This document shows, piece after piece, positions 26,136 through 36,297 of a DNA stretch of 64,000 bases. Position numbers and translations under genes: made by a program. The first letter of the stretch is position 1, and every line of letters begins with the position of its first letter. Source of the DNA: Citrobacter europaeus (lineage in GTDB: Bacteria; Pseudomonadota; Gammaproteobacteria; Enterobacterales; Enterobacteriaceae). The DNA is taken from contig CP083650.1 in NCBI GenBank assembly GCA_020099315.1, positions 3,906,001 through 3,970,000 of the forward strand. Direction: 5' to 3'. Under the pieces are notes generated by a model that was given only the letters and a program-made list of their open reading frames with translations, searched no databases and was not told where the DNA came from.

Positions 26136-26197
26136 AAAGGTGGCTCCTACCCGTGATCCCTAACGGAACTAGCACGTGAAAGCCTGGTTCCGCCGAA

Positions 26198-27325
26198 TTA
26201 TCGCTGCGGTAAATAACGCAGCGGGTTTACGGATTTCCCCTTGTAACGAATTTCAAAATGCAAGCGTGTTGAACTGGTTCCGGTGCTACCCATGGTAGCT
26301 ATTTTCTGCCCCGCCTTGATTTCTTGTTGTTCCCGGACCAGCATCGTATCGTTATGGGCGTAGGCGCTCAGGTAATCATCGTTATGTTTGATGATAATAA
26401 GATTACCGTAACCACGCAGCGCATTACCGGCATAAACGACGCGTCCATCTGCGGTCGCGACAATAGCCTGTCCTTTGCTGCCTGCAATGTCGATCCCTTT
26501 ATTGCCACCTTCGGTAGCCGCAAAGTTTTCGATCACTTTGCCGTCAGTCGGCCAGCGCCAGGTAGAGATTGGCGAGCTTGTCGACGTTGAGCTTGCAGTT
26601 GATTCGGTTGCGCTAACTGCTGGAGCCGTTACAGGCGCTGTGACCACGGTCCCAGCAGGCTTGTTGTTCGGCAACATTTTATTAGCACTTTGTTCACCTG
26701 AATCCTCAGAATACGTAATTGTTGGTTTCGAAGCAACAGCAACGGTGGAATTTTGTGCAGGGTTGGTCACAACTCCTTGCTGTGCTGCATCCGCCTGGGT
26801 GATGGCATTTCCACCGGTAATCGGTGCGCCAGACGCGTTGCCCACTTGCAGAGTTTGACCGACATTCAGGCCATACGGGGCCGGAACGTTATTGCGTTGT
26901 GCGAGGTCACGGAAATCGTTCCCGGTGATCCAGGCAATATAAAAAAGGGTATCGCCTTTCTTAACAGTATAGGTACTGCCGCCCGTGTAGCTACCTTTCG
27001 GAATATTCCCATACTTACGGTTGTACACAATACGACCGTTTTCCATCTGTACAGGCTGTTGTGCGACAGGCTGGATTTGCGTTGGCTGCGTGGTTGGTTG
27101 CTGCACCGGCTGGATCTGTGGCGTCTGCTGTACTGTCGACGTCGAGCCCATTTTAGGCGGAGGTGTAATCAGCATGCCGGAACTGGTGTTCGTAGATGAA
27201 CTGCCGTCAACGGAGCTGACTGGCGCTGGTGGATTCGAGGTGTTAGAACAACCTGCCAGCCATAATGAAACCAGTGACAATGCCGCAATACGGCGAACGG
27301 TAAATTTTTGGCTTCCCGCGCTCAT
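26198..27325 (-). CDS. nlpD: murein hydrolase activator NlpD
   Basis: A 375-residue outer membrane lipoprotein that activates amidase AmiC at the division septum. Lipobox LAGC is near residue 25. Next are a long Gln/Pro/Thr-rich linker (QPVQQPTTQPTQIQP), a LysM domain (YTVKKGDTLFYIAWITGN, ~120-165) and a C-terminal LytM domain (DIAGSKGQAIVATADGRVVYAG, LHFEIRYKG) that lacks full catalytic residues. The coding region should also hold the main rpoS promoter; I do not pinpoint it. Confidence 0.97.
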   Translation of the reverse strand: MSAGSQKFTVRRIAALSLVSLWLAGCSNTSNPPAPVSSVDGSSSTNTSSGMLITPPPKMGSTSTVQQTPQIQPVQQPTTQPTQIQPVAQQPVQMENGRIVYNRKYGNIPKGSYTGGSTYTVKKGDTLFYIAWITGNDFRDLAQRNNVPAPYGLNVGQTLQVGNASGAPITGGNAITQADAAQQGVVTNPAQNSTVAVASKPTITYSEDSGEQSANKMLPNNKPAGTVVTAPVTAPAVSATESTASSTSTSSPISTWRWPTDGKVIENFAATEGGNKGIDIAGSKGQAIVATADGRVVYAGNALRGYGNLIIIKHNDDYLSAYAHNDTMLVREQQEIKAGQKIATMGSTGTSSTRLHFEIRYKGKSVNPLRYLPQR

Positions 27326-27443
27326 TTATCCCCCAGGAAAATTTGGTTAAAACCAGTGACGTAATCACCGTGCAAAGCATCGACACGATACGCTGACTAA
27401 TTCCAGAATATCCAGGAAAACTCCAGGTATTCAGAGCCAGTAT

Positions 27444-28070
27444 CTACGCAAGCTCCCCCTTCACAAGGGGAACGAAACGTACGGCCTCCACGGTATCGAT
27501 AATAAATTCGCCTCCCCGACGACGCACCCGCTTTAAAAACTGGTGCTCATCGCCCACGGGTAAGACGAGAATGCCGCCCTCATCCAGCTGCATCATCAAT
27601 GCGGTTGGGATCTCGGGCGGCGCTGCCGTTACAATGATAGCGTCAAACGGGGCTCGCGCCTGCCAGCCTTGCCATCCATCACCATGACGGGTCGAAACAT
27701 TATGTAAATCAAGCTGCTTGAGGCGACGACGTGCCTGCCACTGCAAACCTTTAATGCGCTCAACGGAGCACACATGATGCACCAGGTGCGCCAGAATCGC
27801 CGTCTGGTAGCCAGAGCCGGTACCAATTTCCAGCACCCGGGACTGCGGCGTTAGCTCAAGCAGTTCGGTCATCCGCGCAACCATATAGGGCTGCGAAATC
27901 GTCTGCCCCTGGCCAATCGGCAGAGCAATATTGTCCCAGGCCTTATGTTCAAACGCCTCATCAATGAATTTTTCACGCGGCACGGCGGCGAGCGCATCGA
28001 GAACAAGCTCATCTCTGATGCCCTGCGCACGTAATTGTTCAAGAAGAGTGTGTACGCGTCTGCTTACCAT
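27444..28070 (-). CDS. pcm: protein-L-isoaspartate O-methyltransferase
   Basis: A 208-residue SAM-dependent enzyme that methylates L-isoaspartyl residues to repair aged proteins. Motif I is VLEIGTGSGYQTA; the catalytic-site region is LPIGQGQTISQPYMVARM. Same length as E. coli Pcm. Its start overlaps the end of surE by 7 bp. Confidence 0.98.
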   Translation of the reverse strand: MVSRRVHTLLEQLRAQGIRDELVLDALAAVPREKFIDEAFEHKAWDNIALPIGQGQTISQPYMVARMTELLELTPQSRVLEIGTGSGYQTAILAHLVHHVCSVERIKGLQWQARRRLKQLDLHNVSTRHGDGWQGWQARAPFDAIIVTAAPPEIPTALMMQLDEGGILVLPVGDEHQFLKRVRRRGGEFIIDTVEAVRFVPLVKGELA

Positions 28071-28825
28071 TGCGTGTCGGCTCCCACGCTGTCTAACCAG
28101 TCAGAAACCACCTCATGCGCGCCGTATGCGGTTAAATCGACATGCAGCGGCGTGATGGAAACATAGCCTTCATCGACGGCGGCAAAATCCGTATCCGGCC
28201 CGGCGTCGCATTTTTCACCCGGCGGCCCGATCCAGTACAGGGTATTACCGCGCGGATCCTGCTGTGGAATCACCTGATCCGCCGGATGGCGACTGCCGCA
28301 GCGGGTGACGCGAATGCCTTTAATTTGATCCAGCGGTAAATCCGGCACGTTGATATTCAAAATGCGACCGGTGCGCAGCGGTTCACGGCTCAGCGCCCGT
28401 AAGATACGACAGGTTACTGCGGCAGCAGTATCGTAATGTTTATGCCCATCGAGCGAGACAGCCAGCGCAGGGAACCCCAGATGACGACCTTCCATCGCCG
28501 CCGCAACGGTACCGGAATAAATAACATCATCACCCAGATTAGGACCCGCGTTAATACCAGAAACGACAATGTCCGGACGCGGACGCATTAACGCATTTAC
28601 GCCCAGATAGACGCAATCGGTAGGCGTACCCATTTGTACGGCGATATCGCCGTTATCATAGGTAAACGTGCGAAGTGAGGATTCCAGCGTCAGCGAGTTA
28701 GACGCGCCACTGCGGTTACGATCCGGGGCAACCACCTGTACGTCAGCAAACTCACGCAGCGCTTTCGCCAGCGTTTGTATACCGGGTGCGTGGACCCCAT
28801 CATCGTTACTCAGCAATATACGCAT
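28064..28825 (-). CDS. surE: 5'/3'-nucleotidase SurE
   Basis: A 253-residue metal-dependent phosphatase acting on nucleoside monophosphates and short polyphosphate. The N-terminal LLSNDDGVHAPGI holds the two metal-binding aspartates; SGINAGPNLGDDVIYSGTVAAA is the second active-site block. ATG 28825 gives the E. coli length; ATG 28831 would add two residues. The gene overlaps truD by 20 bp. Confidence 0.97.
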   Translation of the reverse strand: MRILLSNDDGVHAPGIQTLAKALREFADVQVVAPDRNRSGASNSLTLESSLRTFTYDNGDIAVQMGTPTDCVYLGVNALMRPRPDIVVSGINAGPNLGDDVIYSGTVAAAMEGRHLGFPALAVSLDGHKHYDTAAAVTCRILRALSREPLRTGRILNINVPDLPLDQIKGIRVTRCGSRHPADQVIPQQDPRGNTLYWIGPPGEKCDAGPDTDFAAVDEGYVSITPLHVDLTAYGAHEVVSDWLDSVGADTQW

Positions 28826-29855
28826 AATCACCCATTGTGTTAATAAGTTCCCTTACAACACTGGTGGCGAAGCTACCTGCCGGTAGCCAGAAGCGTAACT
28901 CAACGGTTACGTCATCCCACCAGTTCCAGCTTAATTGTTGTGGATACAGCAACATAGCGCGACGCGACGCGTCGACTTTCTCGCGCAATAACAGAGACTG
29001 CAGCGCGGTTTCATCAGCAATAGCGGCTTCTTCAAACGCCAGCGCGTCGCGCTGAGTTCCCCACTCACCGCTGCCCGGTAATGCCGCTGTTACCATCAAT
29101 TCTTTCTCATCGACGCGACGCTGTAATTCAGTTTGTTCTTCCAGTGTGGCGACAAACCAGCTTCCACGTCCCGACAATTGTAGCGCATCGCCGTCAACAA
29201 CTTGATTAAAGTCTGTTTTTTTCAAGCGTTCACTGACTATCTGATTAAACAACGCGCTACGGGCCGCCGACAACCAAAAACTGCGTTTATTGCGATCGCG
29301 CACCGGCGCATCGCTTTGCGCCCAGCGCAGCGCCCCTTGCAGGTTGCTGCCGCCGATACCAAAACGCTGAGCGCCAAAATAGTTCGGTACGCCGCGCTCG
29401 CCAATCGCCTGTAAACGCGCTTCAACGTCATTGCGCTCGCTCACTTCACGCAGCACCAGCGTAAATTCGTTGCCCTTCAGCGCCCCTAAACGCAGCTTAC
29501 GCTTGTGGCGCGCGTACTCCAGCACTTTACAGCCTTCAAGCTCAAATTTGCTTAAATCAGGCATCGCATTGCCGGGGACGCGTGCGCACAGCCACTGTTC
29601 CGTAACCGCATGTTTATCTTTCTGCCCGGCAAAGCTTACTTCGCGGGCGTGAATTTTCAGGAACTTCGCCAGCGCGTCAGCCACAAAACGGGTATTACAG
29701 CCGTTTTTCAGGATGCGCACCAAAATGTGCTCGCCTTCGCCATCCGGTTCGAAGCCTAAATCTTCGACGACGACAAAGTCTTCCGGATTCGCTTTCAGAA
29801 CGCCATGGCCCAGTGGTTTGCCATGGAGATACGTCAGATCTTCAAACGCAGTCAT
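28806..29855 (-). CDS. truD: tRNA pseudouridine(13) synthase TruD
   Basis: A 349-residue enzyme forming pseudouridine 13 in tRNA-Glu. The catalytic aspartate lies in GQKDKHAVTEQW (~80). PNYFGAQRFG and the TRUD insertion domain follow. Overlaps ispF by 4 bp, consistent with an ispD-ispF-truD-surE-pcm transcript. Confidence 0.97.
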   Translation of the reverse strand: MTAFEDLTYLHGKPLGHGVLKANPEDFVVVEDLGFEPDGEGEHILVRILKNGCNTRFVADALAKFLKIHAREVSFAGQKDKHAVTEQWLCARVPGNAMPDLSKFELEGCKVLEYARHKRKLRLGALKGNEFTLVLREVSERNDVEARLQAIGERGVPNYFGAQRFGIGGSNLQGALRWAQSDAPVRDRNKRSFWLSAARSALFNQIVSERLKKTDFNQVVDGDALQLSGRGSWFVATLEEQTELQRRVDEKELMVTAALPGSGEWGTQRDALAFEEAAIADETALQSLLLREKVDASRRAMLLYPQQLSWNWWDDVTVELRFWLPAGSFATSVVRELINTMGDYAYIAE

Positions 29856-30331
29856 TTCGTTGCCTTAATGAGTAACGCCACCGCTTCACAGGCAATCCCT
29901 TCCCCACGCCCGGTAAAACCGAGTTTTTCCGTGGTGGTCGCTTTCACGTTAACATCATCCATATGGCAGCCGAGATCTTCGGCAATAAACACGCGCATCT
30001 GCGGAATGTGCGGCAGCATCTTCGGCGCCTGAGCAATAATCGTCACATCCACATTACCAAGCGTATAGCCTTTGGCCTGAATACGCCGCCAGGCTTCACG
30101 CAATAATTCACGGCTATCTGCACCTTTAAAGGCCGGGTCGGTATCCGGGAAGAGTTTACCGATATCCCCCAGCGCCGCCGCGCCCAGCAGAGCATCAGTT
30201 AGCGCATGTAACGCCACGTCGCCATCAGAATGCGCCAGCAATCCTTTTTCGTATGGGATGCGTACACCACCAATGATAATTGGGCCAACTCCGCCAAAAG
30301 CGTGTACGTCGAAACCGTGTCCAATTCGCAT
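29852..30331 (-). CDS. ispF: 2-C-methyl-D-erythritol 2,4-cyclodiphosphate synthase
   Basis: A 159-residue enzyme of the MEP isoprenoid pathway. Zinc ligands are D8, H10 (GFDVHAF) and H42 (DVALHALTDALLGA). ATG 30331 gives the E. coli length; the upstream in-frame ATG at 30358 is not supported. ispD lies 66 bp upstream. Confidence 0.98.
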   Translation of the reverse strand: MRIGHGFDVHAFGGVGPIIIGGVRIPYEKGLLAHSDGDVALHALTDALLGAAALGDIGKLFPDTDPAFKGADSRELLREAWRRIQAKGYTLGNVDVTIIAQAPKMLPHIPQMRVFIAEDLGCHMDDVNVKATTTEKLGFTGRGEGIACEAVALLIKATK

Positions 30332-30397
30332 TATGCCTTCTCCTGATATACACAGCATCCTGCAGGCTGCCTCGTTGCAGCGTGAAGGATGAGGTGT

Positions 30398-31093
30398 CTA
30401 GATAGTTCGGGTCAGATAAAATTCCGCCAGCGCCAGATCTTCCGGGCGAGTGACTTTGATGTTGTCAGCGCGTCCTTCAACCAGTTGCGGATGAAAGCCG
30501 CAATATTCCAGCGCCGAGGCTTCGTCCGTAATGGTTGCGCCTTCGTTGAGCGCACGGGTCAGGCAGTCGTGCAACAGCTCACGAGGGAAAAACTGTGGCG
30601 TCAACGCATGCCATAAATCGGTGCGATCGACCGTATGAGCAATGTCTGTTCGGCCCGGCTCCGCGCGCTTCATCGTGTCGCGTACGGGCGCCGCCAGGAT
30701 CCCGCCGGTGCGGCTGGTCTCACTTATTGCCAGTAAACGGGATAAATCATCATGGTGCAAACACGGACGCGCGGCATCATGCACCAGTACCCAGTTGGCT
30801 TCCCCTGCGGCTTGCAAACCGGCAAGGACAGAATCGGCACGCTCGTTGCCGCCATCCACTACGGTAATTTGCGGATGCGCAGCGAGTGGAAGTTGGGCAA
30901 AGCGGCTGTCGCCTGGGCTGATAGCGATGACGACTCGCGTCACCCGGGGATGAGCCAGCAGCGCATCAACCGAGTGTTCAAGAATGGTTTTATTGCCAAT
31001 AGAGAGGTACTGCTTAGGACACTCTGTTTGCATTCGGCGGCCAAACCCGGCAGCCGGCACCACGGCGCAAACGTCCAATAAAGTGGCTGCCAT
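30398..31093 (-). CDS. ispD: 2-C-methyl-D-erythritol 4-phosphate cytidylyltransferase
   Basis: A 231-residue MEP-pathway enzyme that joins CMP to methylerythritol phosphate. The nucleotide-binding loop is VVPAAGFGRRMQ; VLVHDAARPCL and the C-terminal KVTRPEDLALAEF are conserved. Slightly shorter than E. coli IspD (236) at the C-terminus. Confidence 0.97.
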   Translation of the reverse strand: MAATLLDVCAVVPAAGFGRRMQTECPKQYLSIGNKTILEHSVDALLAHPRVTRVVIAISPGDSRFAQLPLAAHPQITVVDGGNERADSVLAGLQAAGEANWVLVHDAARPCLHHDDLSRLLAISETSRTGGILAAPVRDTMKRAEPGRTDIAHTVDRTDLWHALTPQFFPRELLHDCLTRALNEGATITDEASALEYCGFHPQLVEGRADNIKVTRPEDLALAEFYLTRTI

Positions 31094-31111
31094 GTTAAAT
31101 CCCTGGACGGT

Positions 31112-31423
31112 TTATCGATTGTTTTGCCCTGCAGTCTGAGCGCGTTTAGACGCGTCAGGTACCAGACGATAAAAGGTTTCGCCCGGCTTAGTCATGCTGA
31201 GTTCGTTACGCGCGCGCTCCTCGATAGCCTCTTGTCCACCATTGAGGTCGTCAATTTCGGCAAAGAGCTGATCGTTACGCGCTTTAAGTTTCGCGTTTGT
31301 AGCTTGCTGCGCAGCAACATCATCGTTGACGCGACTATAGTCATGTATGCCGTTCTTACCGAACCACAGCGAATACTGCAGCCAGACTAATAAAGCCAGC
31401 AACAGCAGCGTTAGTTTACCCAT
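31112..31423 (-). CDS. ftsB: cell division protein FtsB
   Basis: A 103-residue divisome protein with one N-terminal membrane helix (LTLLLLALLVWLQYSLWFG) and a periplasmic coiled coil (DDVAAQQATNAKLKARNDQLFAEIDDL). With FtsL and FtsQ it links the septum to peptidoglycan synthesis. 18 bp upstream of ispD. Confidence 0.97.
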   Translation of the reverse strand: MGKLTLLLLALLVWLQYSLWFGKNGIHDYSRVNDDVAAQQATNAKLKARNDQLFAEIDDLNGGQEAIEERARNELSMTKPGETFYRLVPDASKRAQTAGQNNR

Positions 31424-31638
31424 CCTGCCCCCTGAAAAACGGCATTAACATCCCATAACTTCCGCAGACGACTTTACATCAACGGGCGGGAATGCCGCGA
31501 CAACGCGGGCAAATGTACCACATTTGCCCGTTGTTACGTATACCCCGTGTAAGGAGAACATAATCTCATTGTTGGTTACGGTTTGAATTATGGCCAGAGA
31601 GTGAACAACCGCGGCGATTATGCGAAATTGACGTGAGC

Positions 31639-31962
31639 TTAACCCAATAACCACAAAAATAGTGCGCCAAACATAGCCCCAACCACCAGCAGGGTACAGG
31701 TAATGCTCAGCAACAACCGTCCTTTTAATAGCGAGTGCAGGGCAATACCTACGACGATCGCCACGGGCAACAATGCGAGGAAAAAGGGCCAGGTATAAAT
31801 AAAGAAAAACAGTGTATTAGGGCCATACATCAGACACGGAAATCCCAGCGCCAGCAACCACGCTGCAAATCCGACCACGGCCCCCGGAAGTGACCAGGTG
31901 GTTTCGTCGTCGGCAGCGAAGGTATCTGACTCTGTAATAGTAATGTTATGGCTGTTACGCAT
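31639..31962 (-). CDS. ygbE: inner membrane protein YgbE (DUF3561)
   Basis: A 107-residue protein with three predicted membrane helices (GAVVGFAAWLLALGFPCL, FFIYTWPFFLALLPVAIVVG, LLVVGAMFGALFLWLLG). ATG 31962 matches E. coli YgbE. Function unknown. It sits between cysC and ftsB, as in E. coli. The 215 bp on to ftsB hold no gene I can see. Confidence 0.93.
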   Translation of the reverse strand: MRNSHNITITESDTFAADDETTWSLPGAVVGFAAWLLALGFPCLMYGPNTLFFFIYTWPFFLALLPVAIVVGIALHSLLKGRLLLSITCTLLVVGAMFGALFLWLLG

Positions 31963-32009
31963 ATCTAATCCTGTGACCGTGACTGACCGGGCATACAAGC
32001 TCGGGTGTC

Positions 32010-32615
32010 TCAGGATCTGATAATATCTTCCTGCCTCAGCAGGTCTAATAATTGGGGTACCAAATTTGTTACCAATTGTTCACCATCAAGATGAATCTCT
32101 GGCGATTCAGGCGCTTCGTATACTGAGTCAATTCCGGTAAAATTGCGCAACTCCCCCGCCCGCGCTTTTTTATACAGCCCTTTTGGATCGCGTGCTTCAC
32201 ACGTTGCTAATGGCGTATCGACAAAAACCTCAATAAAACGCCCCTCTCCCACGCGCTCACGGACCATTTGTCGCTCGGCGCGATGCGGAGAGATAAAAGC
32301 GGTCAACACCACCAGACCGGCATCGACCATCAGGTTAGCCACTTCGCCAACCCGACGAATATTCTCCTTGCGGTCGGCATCGCTAAACCCGAGATCGCTG
32401 CACAGACCGTGACGCACGTTATCACCATCCAGCAGATAAGTGCTCACCCCCAACTTATGCAGCGCCTCTTCCAGCGCCCCTGCTACCGTGGATTTACCGG
32501 AACCAGACAGCCCGGTAAACCACAGCACAACACCACGATGACCGTGGCGTTGTTCCCGCTGTTGCGGTGTAACAGGATGGGCATGCCAGACGACGTTTTC
32601 GTCATGCAACGCCAT
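32010..32615 (-). CDS. cysC: adenylylsulfate kinase
   Basis: A 201-residue kinase making PAPS from APS. P-loop GLSGSGKS is near residues 35-42. Overlaps cysN by one base; third gene of cysDNC. Confidence 0.98.
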   Translation of the reverse strand: MALHDENVVWHAHPVTPQQREQRHGHRGVVLWFTGLSGSGKSTVAGALEEALHKLGVSTYLLDGDNVRHGLCSDLGFSDADRKENIRRVGEVANLMVDAGLVVLTAFISPHRAERQMVRERVGEGRFIEVFVDTPLATCEARDPKGLYKKARAGELRNFTGIDSVYEAPESPEIHLDGEQLVTNLVPQLLDLLRQEDIIRS

Positions 32616-34042
32616 TATTTTCCTCCCAGCAGATCGCGCGCACCCCAGTGTGGGAAGTGGCGACGCACCAGCGCGTTAAGCTCCAGCTCAAACGCGCTGA
32701 ACTGAGAAGCCGCGACGTGCTCCTGGACGATTGGCTCACGCACCAGGCCCGCGCCAACGGTAACGTTGGTCAGGCGATCAATGATAATCAGCCCACCCGT
32801 AACCGGATTCTGCTGATAGGTATCCAGCACCAGCGGCTCGTCAAAGGTCAAATTAACCAGACCGATGCCGTTTAGCGGCAGCGCTTCAACGTCACGTTGA
32901 GTCAGGTTATTAATATCGACCTGATACTGCACGCTATCAACGCGTGCGCGAGTCTTCTTGCCTGCAACTTTGATGTCATAGCTCTGCCCTGCCGACAACG
33001 GCTGCTCCGCCATCCACACCACATCAACGGCAGCGCTTTGTACCGCTGGCAATGCTTCACCGGCATCAAGCAGCAGGTCGCCCCGGCTGATGTCGATCTC
33101 ATCTTTCAGCACCAGGGTGATTGCTTCGCCTGCATGCGCTTCCTGTAAATCGCCATCAAAAGTCACGATCCGCGCCACGCTGGACTCAACGCCAGACGGC
33201 AACACTTTGACGCGTTGCCCGACCTTCACGCTACCGGAGGCCAGCGTCCCGGCATAACCACGGAAATCCAGATTCGGTCGGTTCACATACTGCACCGGGA
33301 AACGCATCGGCTGAGTATCAACAATGCGCTGGATCTCAACGGTTTCCAGCACTTCCAGCAGCGTTGGACCGCTGTACCACGGCATGCTGGCGCTTTGCGA
33401 AGCCACGTTGTCGCCTTCCAGTGCAGAAAGCGGCACAAACCGGATATCCAGGTTACCCGGCAGTTGTTCAGCAAAAGTAAGATAGTCTTCGCGAATGCGA
33501 TTAAATGTCTCCTCGCTAAAGTCCACCAGATCCATTTTGTTGATCGCCACCACCAGGTGTTTGATCCCAAGCAACGTAGAGATAAAGCTGTGACGACGAG
33601 TCTGATCCAGCACGCCTTTACGCGCATCGATCAGCAGGATCGCCAGGTCGCAGGTCGACGCCCCGGTCGCCATGTTGCGGGTGTACTGTTCATGGCCAGG
33701 AGTGTCCGCAATAATAAATTTACGCTTCTCGGTAGAGAAATAACGGTACGCCACGTCGATAGTGATGCCCTGCTCGCGCTCGGCCTGCAAGCCGTCAACC
33801 AATAACGCCAGATCGAGCTTTTCGCCCTGAGTACCGTGACGTTTACTGTCGTTGTGCAGCGATGAAAGCTGATCTTCATAAATCTGACGCGTGTCGTGCA
33901 GCAGACGGCCAATCAGGGTACTTTTCCCGTCATCCACGCTACCGCAGGTTAAAAAACGCAGCAGACTTTTGTGTTGCTGGGCGACCATCCAGGCTTCAAC
34001 GCCGCCTTCATTAGCAATTTGTTGTGCAAGTGTCGTGTTCAT
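32615..34042 (-). CDS. cysN: sulfate adenylyltransferase subunit 1 (GTPase)
   Basis: A 475-residue EF-Tu-like GTPase that drives APS formation by CysD. G1 is GSVDDGKS (~34-41), with DTPGHEQYTRNM (G3) and NKMDL (G4). 9 bp after cysD. Confidence 0.98.
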   Translation of the reverse strand: MNTTLAQQIANEGGVEAWMVAQQHKSLLRFLTCGSVDDGKSTLIGRLLHDTRQIYEDQLSSLHNDSKRHGTQGEKLDLALLVDGLQAEREQGITIDVAYRYFSTEKRKFIIADTPGHEQYTRNMATGASTCDLAILLIDARKGVLDQTRRHSFISTLLGIKHLVVAINKMDLVDFSEETFNRIREDYLTFAEQLPGNLDIRFVPLSALEGDNVASQSASMPWYSGPTLLEVLETVEIQRIVDTQPMRFPVQYVNRPNLDFRGYAGTLASGSVKVGQRVKVLPSGVESSVARIVTFDGDLQEAHAGEAITLVLKDEIDISRGDLLLDAGEALPAVQSAAVDVVWMAEQPLSAGQSYDIKVAGKKTRARVDSVQYQVDINNLTQRDVEALPLNGIGLVNLTFDEPLVLDTYQQNPVTGGLIIIDRLTNVTVGAGLVREPIVQEHVAASQFSAFELELNALVRRHFPHWGARDLLGGK

Positions 34043-34051
34043 GGCGGCTCC

Positions 34052-34960
34052 TTAGAAATACCCCTGACGTTTCTTCAGCTCCATGGAGCCCGCCTGGTCG
34101 CGGTCAATCACGCGCCCCTGACGTTCACTGGTGGTTGAGACCAGCATCTCTTCGATGATTTCCGGCAGCGTCTGCGCATTCGACTCCACCGCGCCTGTCA
34201 GCGGCCAGCAACCAAGCGTACGGAAACGCACCATGCGCTTTTTAATCACTTCCCCAGGTTGCAGATCGATTCTGTCGTCATCAATCATCATCAGCATGCC
34301 GTCGCGTTCCAGCACCGGACGCTCCGCCGCCAAGTATAGCGGCACGATGTCGATATTTTCCAGCCAGATGTACTGCCAGATATCCTGTTCAGTCCAGTTA
34401 GAGAGCGGGAATACGCGAATGCTTTCGCCCTTGTTAATCTGCCCGTTGTAGTTGTGCCACAGCTCCGGGCGCTGATTTTTCGGATCCCAGCGATGAAAAC
34501 GATCGCGGAAAGAGTAAATGCGCTCTTTAGCACGCGATTTCTCTTCGTCGCGACGAGCACCACCGAACGCGGCGTCAAAACCGTATTTGTTCAGCGCCTG
34601 CTTCAACCCTTCGGTTTTCATAATGTCGGTATGCTTGGCGCTACCGTGGACAAACGGGTTGATGCCCATTGCCACCCCTTCCGGGTTTTTATGCACCAGT
34701 AGTTCACAGCCGTAGGCTTTCGCCGTGCGGTCACGAAACTCGTACATCTCGCTGAATTTCCAGCCGGTATCAACGTGCAACAGGGGGAACGGCAGCGTAC
34801 CAGGATAAAACGCTTTGCGCGCCAGATGCAGCATTACGCTGGAATCTTTGCCGATGGAATACATCATCACCGGATTAGAAAACTCGGCGGCCACCTCACG
34901 AATGATATAGATGCTTTCCGCTTCCAGTTGCCGCAGGTGGGTAAGTCGTTTTTGATCCAT
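34052..34960 (-). CDS. cysD: sulfate adenylyltransferase subunit 2
   Basis: A 302-residue ATP-PPase that adenylates sulfate. PP-loop SIGKDSSVM lies near residues 36-44. First gene of cysDNC. The 254-bp region to divergent iap should carry the CysB-dependent promoter; I see no clear site. Confidence 0.98.
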   Translation of the reverse strand: MDQKRLTHLRQLEAESIYIIREVAAEFSNPVMMYSIGKDSSVMLHLARKAFYPGTLPFPLLHVDTGWKFSEMYEFRDRTAKAYGCELLVHKNPEGVAMGINPFVHGSAKHTDIMKTEGLKQALNKYGFDAAFGGARRDEEKSRAKERIYSFRDRFHRWDPKNQRPELWHNYNGQINKGESIRVFPLSNWTEQDIWQYIWLENIDIVPLYLAAERPVLERDGMLMMIDDDRIDLQPGEVIKKRMVRFRTLGCWPLTGAVESNAQTLPEIIEEMLVSTTSERQGRVIDRDQAGSMELKKRQGYF

Positions 34961-35214
34961 AACCGTTCCTATGTAATGCCGTTATTTTGCTAACGATGCT
35001 CAGATAACCTGACTATAGGGAGGGCAAGGAGGCGAATGAAATTACGAATTGGAATGAGTAGTTCCTCAAAGGAATAACGATCTGGAAAAGCAAATATCAA
35101 AAAGTGCTTAAGCTACCGAATTTAGGGCATTTAGGAGCAAATGAAATTGTTTTACCTCGATCACGGTTTCATACTAGCGGCTGAAAATTTCTGCTTGGTA
35201 TTTAAGGACTCACT

Positions 35215-36258
35215 ATGTTTTCCGCATTGCGCCACCTGACTACCGCCCTGGCGCTCGGCGCGTGCTTCATCCTTCCCGCACAGGCAACATCTTCCAAACC
35301 TGGAGATATCGCAAATACCCAGGCTCGATATATCGCAACGTTTTTCCCAGGCCGTGTGACGGGATCTCCGGCAGAAATGTTATCTGCTGATTATATACGT
35401 CAGCAATTTCAACAGATGGGCTATAGCAGCGATATTCGGACGTTTAATAGCCGTTATGTTTATACCGCTAAAGATAACCGTAAAAACTGGCATAACGTAA
35501 CGGGAAGCACCGTTATTGCAGCACATGAAGGTAAAGCGCCGCAGCAGATTATTATCATGGCGCACCTTGATACCTACGCCGCACAAAGCGACGCCGATTC
35601 AGATGCCAATCTGGGTGGACTAACCCTGCAAGGTATCGACGACAACGCTGCCGGTGTTGGCGTGATGCTGGAACTGGCGGAAAAACTCAAAAACGTACCG
35701 ACGCAATACGGCATCCGATTTATCGCCACCAGCGGCGAGGAAGAAGGCAAACTGGGCGCGGAGAACATTCTGAAGCGAATGAGCGCTGCAGAGAAGAAAA
35801 ACACGCTGCTGGTTATCAACCTCGATAACCTGATTGTCGGCGATAAGCTCTATTTCAATAGCGGTAAGAAAACCCCGGAAGCGGTGCGAAAATTGACGCG
35901 CGACCGGGCGCTGGCTATCGCGCACAGTCGCGGTATCGTTGCCAGCACCAATCCAGGTCTGAACAAAGACTATCCGAAAGGCACTGGATGTTGTAACGAT
36001 GCAGAGGTCTTCGACAACGCGGGCATTTCCGTTCTCTCCGTTGAAGCGACCAACTGGAACCTGGGCAAGAAAGATGGCTATCAACAGCGCGCCAAAAGCG
36101 CCTCGTTCCCGGCAGGCAACAGCTGGCACGATGTGCGACTGGATAACCAGCAGCATATCGATAAAGCGTTACCGGGCAGGATAGAACACCGTAGCCGCGA
36201 CGTGGTACGCATTATGCTGCCGCTGGTAAAGGAACTGGCAAAAGCGGGTAAATCCTGA
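35215..36258 (+). CDS. iap: alkaline phosphatase isozyme conversion aminopeptidase Iap
   Basis: A 347-residue exported M28-family aminopeptidase. Signal peptide MFSALRHLTTALALGACFILPAQA; zinc motifs AHLDTYAAQSD, IDDNAAGVGVMLE and SGEEEGKLGAE. In E. coli it trims the N-terminus of alkaline phosphatase in the periplasm. Unlike in E. coli, cysH follows directly with no CRISPR-cas locus. Confidence 0.95.
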   Translation: MFSALRHLTTALALGACFILPAQATSSKPGDIANTQARYIATFFPGRVTGSPAEMLSADYIRQQFQQMGYSSDIRTFNSRYVYTAKDNRKNWHNVTGSTVIAAHEGKAPQQIIIMAHLDTYAAQSDADSDANLGGLTLQGIDDNAAGVGVMLELAEKLKNVPTQYGIRFIATSGEEEGKLGAENILKRMSAAEKKNTLLVINLDNLIVGDKLYFNSGKKTPEAVRKLTRDRALAIAHSRGIVASTNPGLNKDYPKGTGCCNDAEVFDNAGISVLSVEATNWNLGKKDGYQQRAKSASFPAGNSWHDVRLDNQQHIDKALPGRIEHRSRDVVRIMLPLVKELAKAGKS

Positions 36259-36262
36259 AGAA

Positions 36263-36297
36263 GTGGTCCGGTAGGATGTAAATCTTACCGGACCACT
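36263..36297. terminator. bidirectional terminator between iap and cysH
   Basis: GTGGTCCGGTA/TACCGGACCAC perfect stem flanked by A and T runs between convergent genes. Confidence 0.85.
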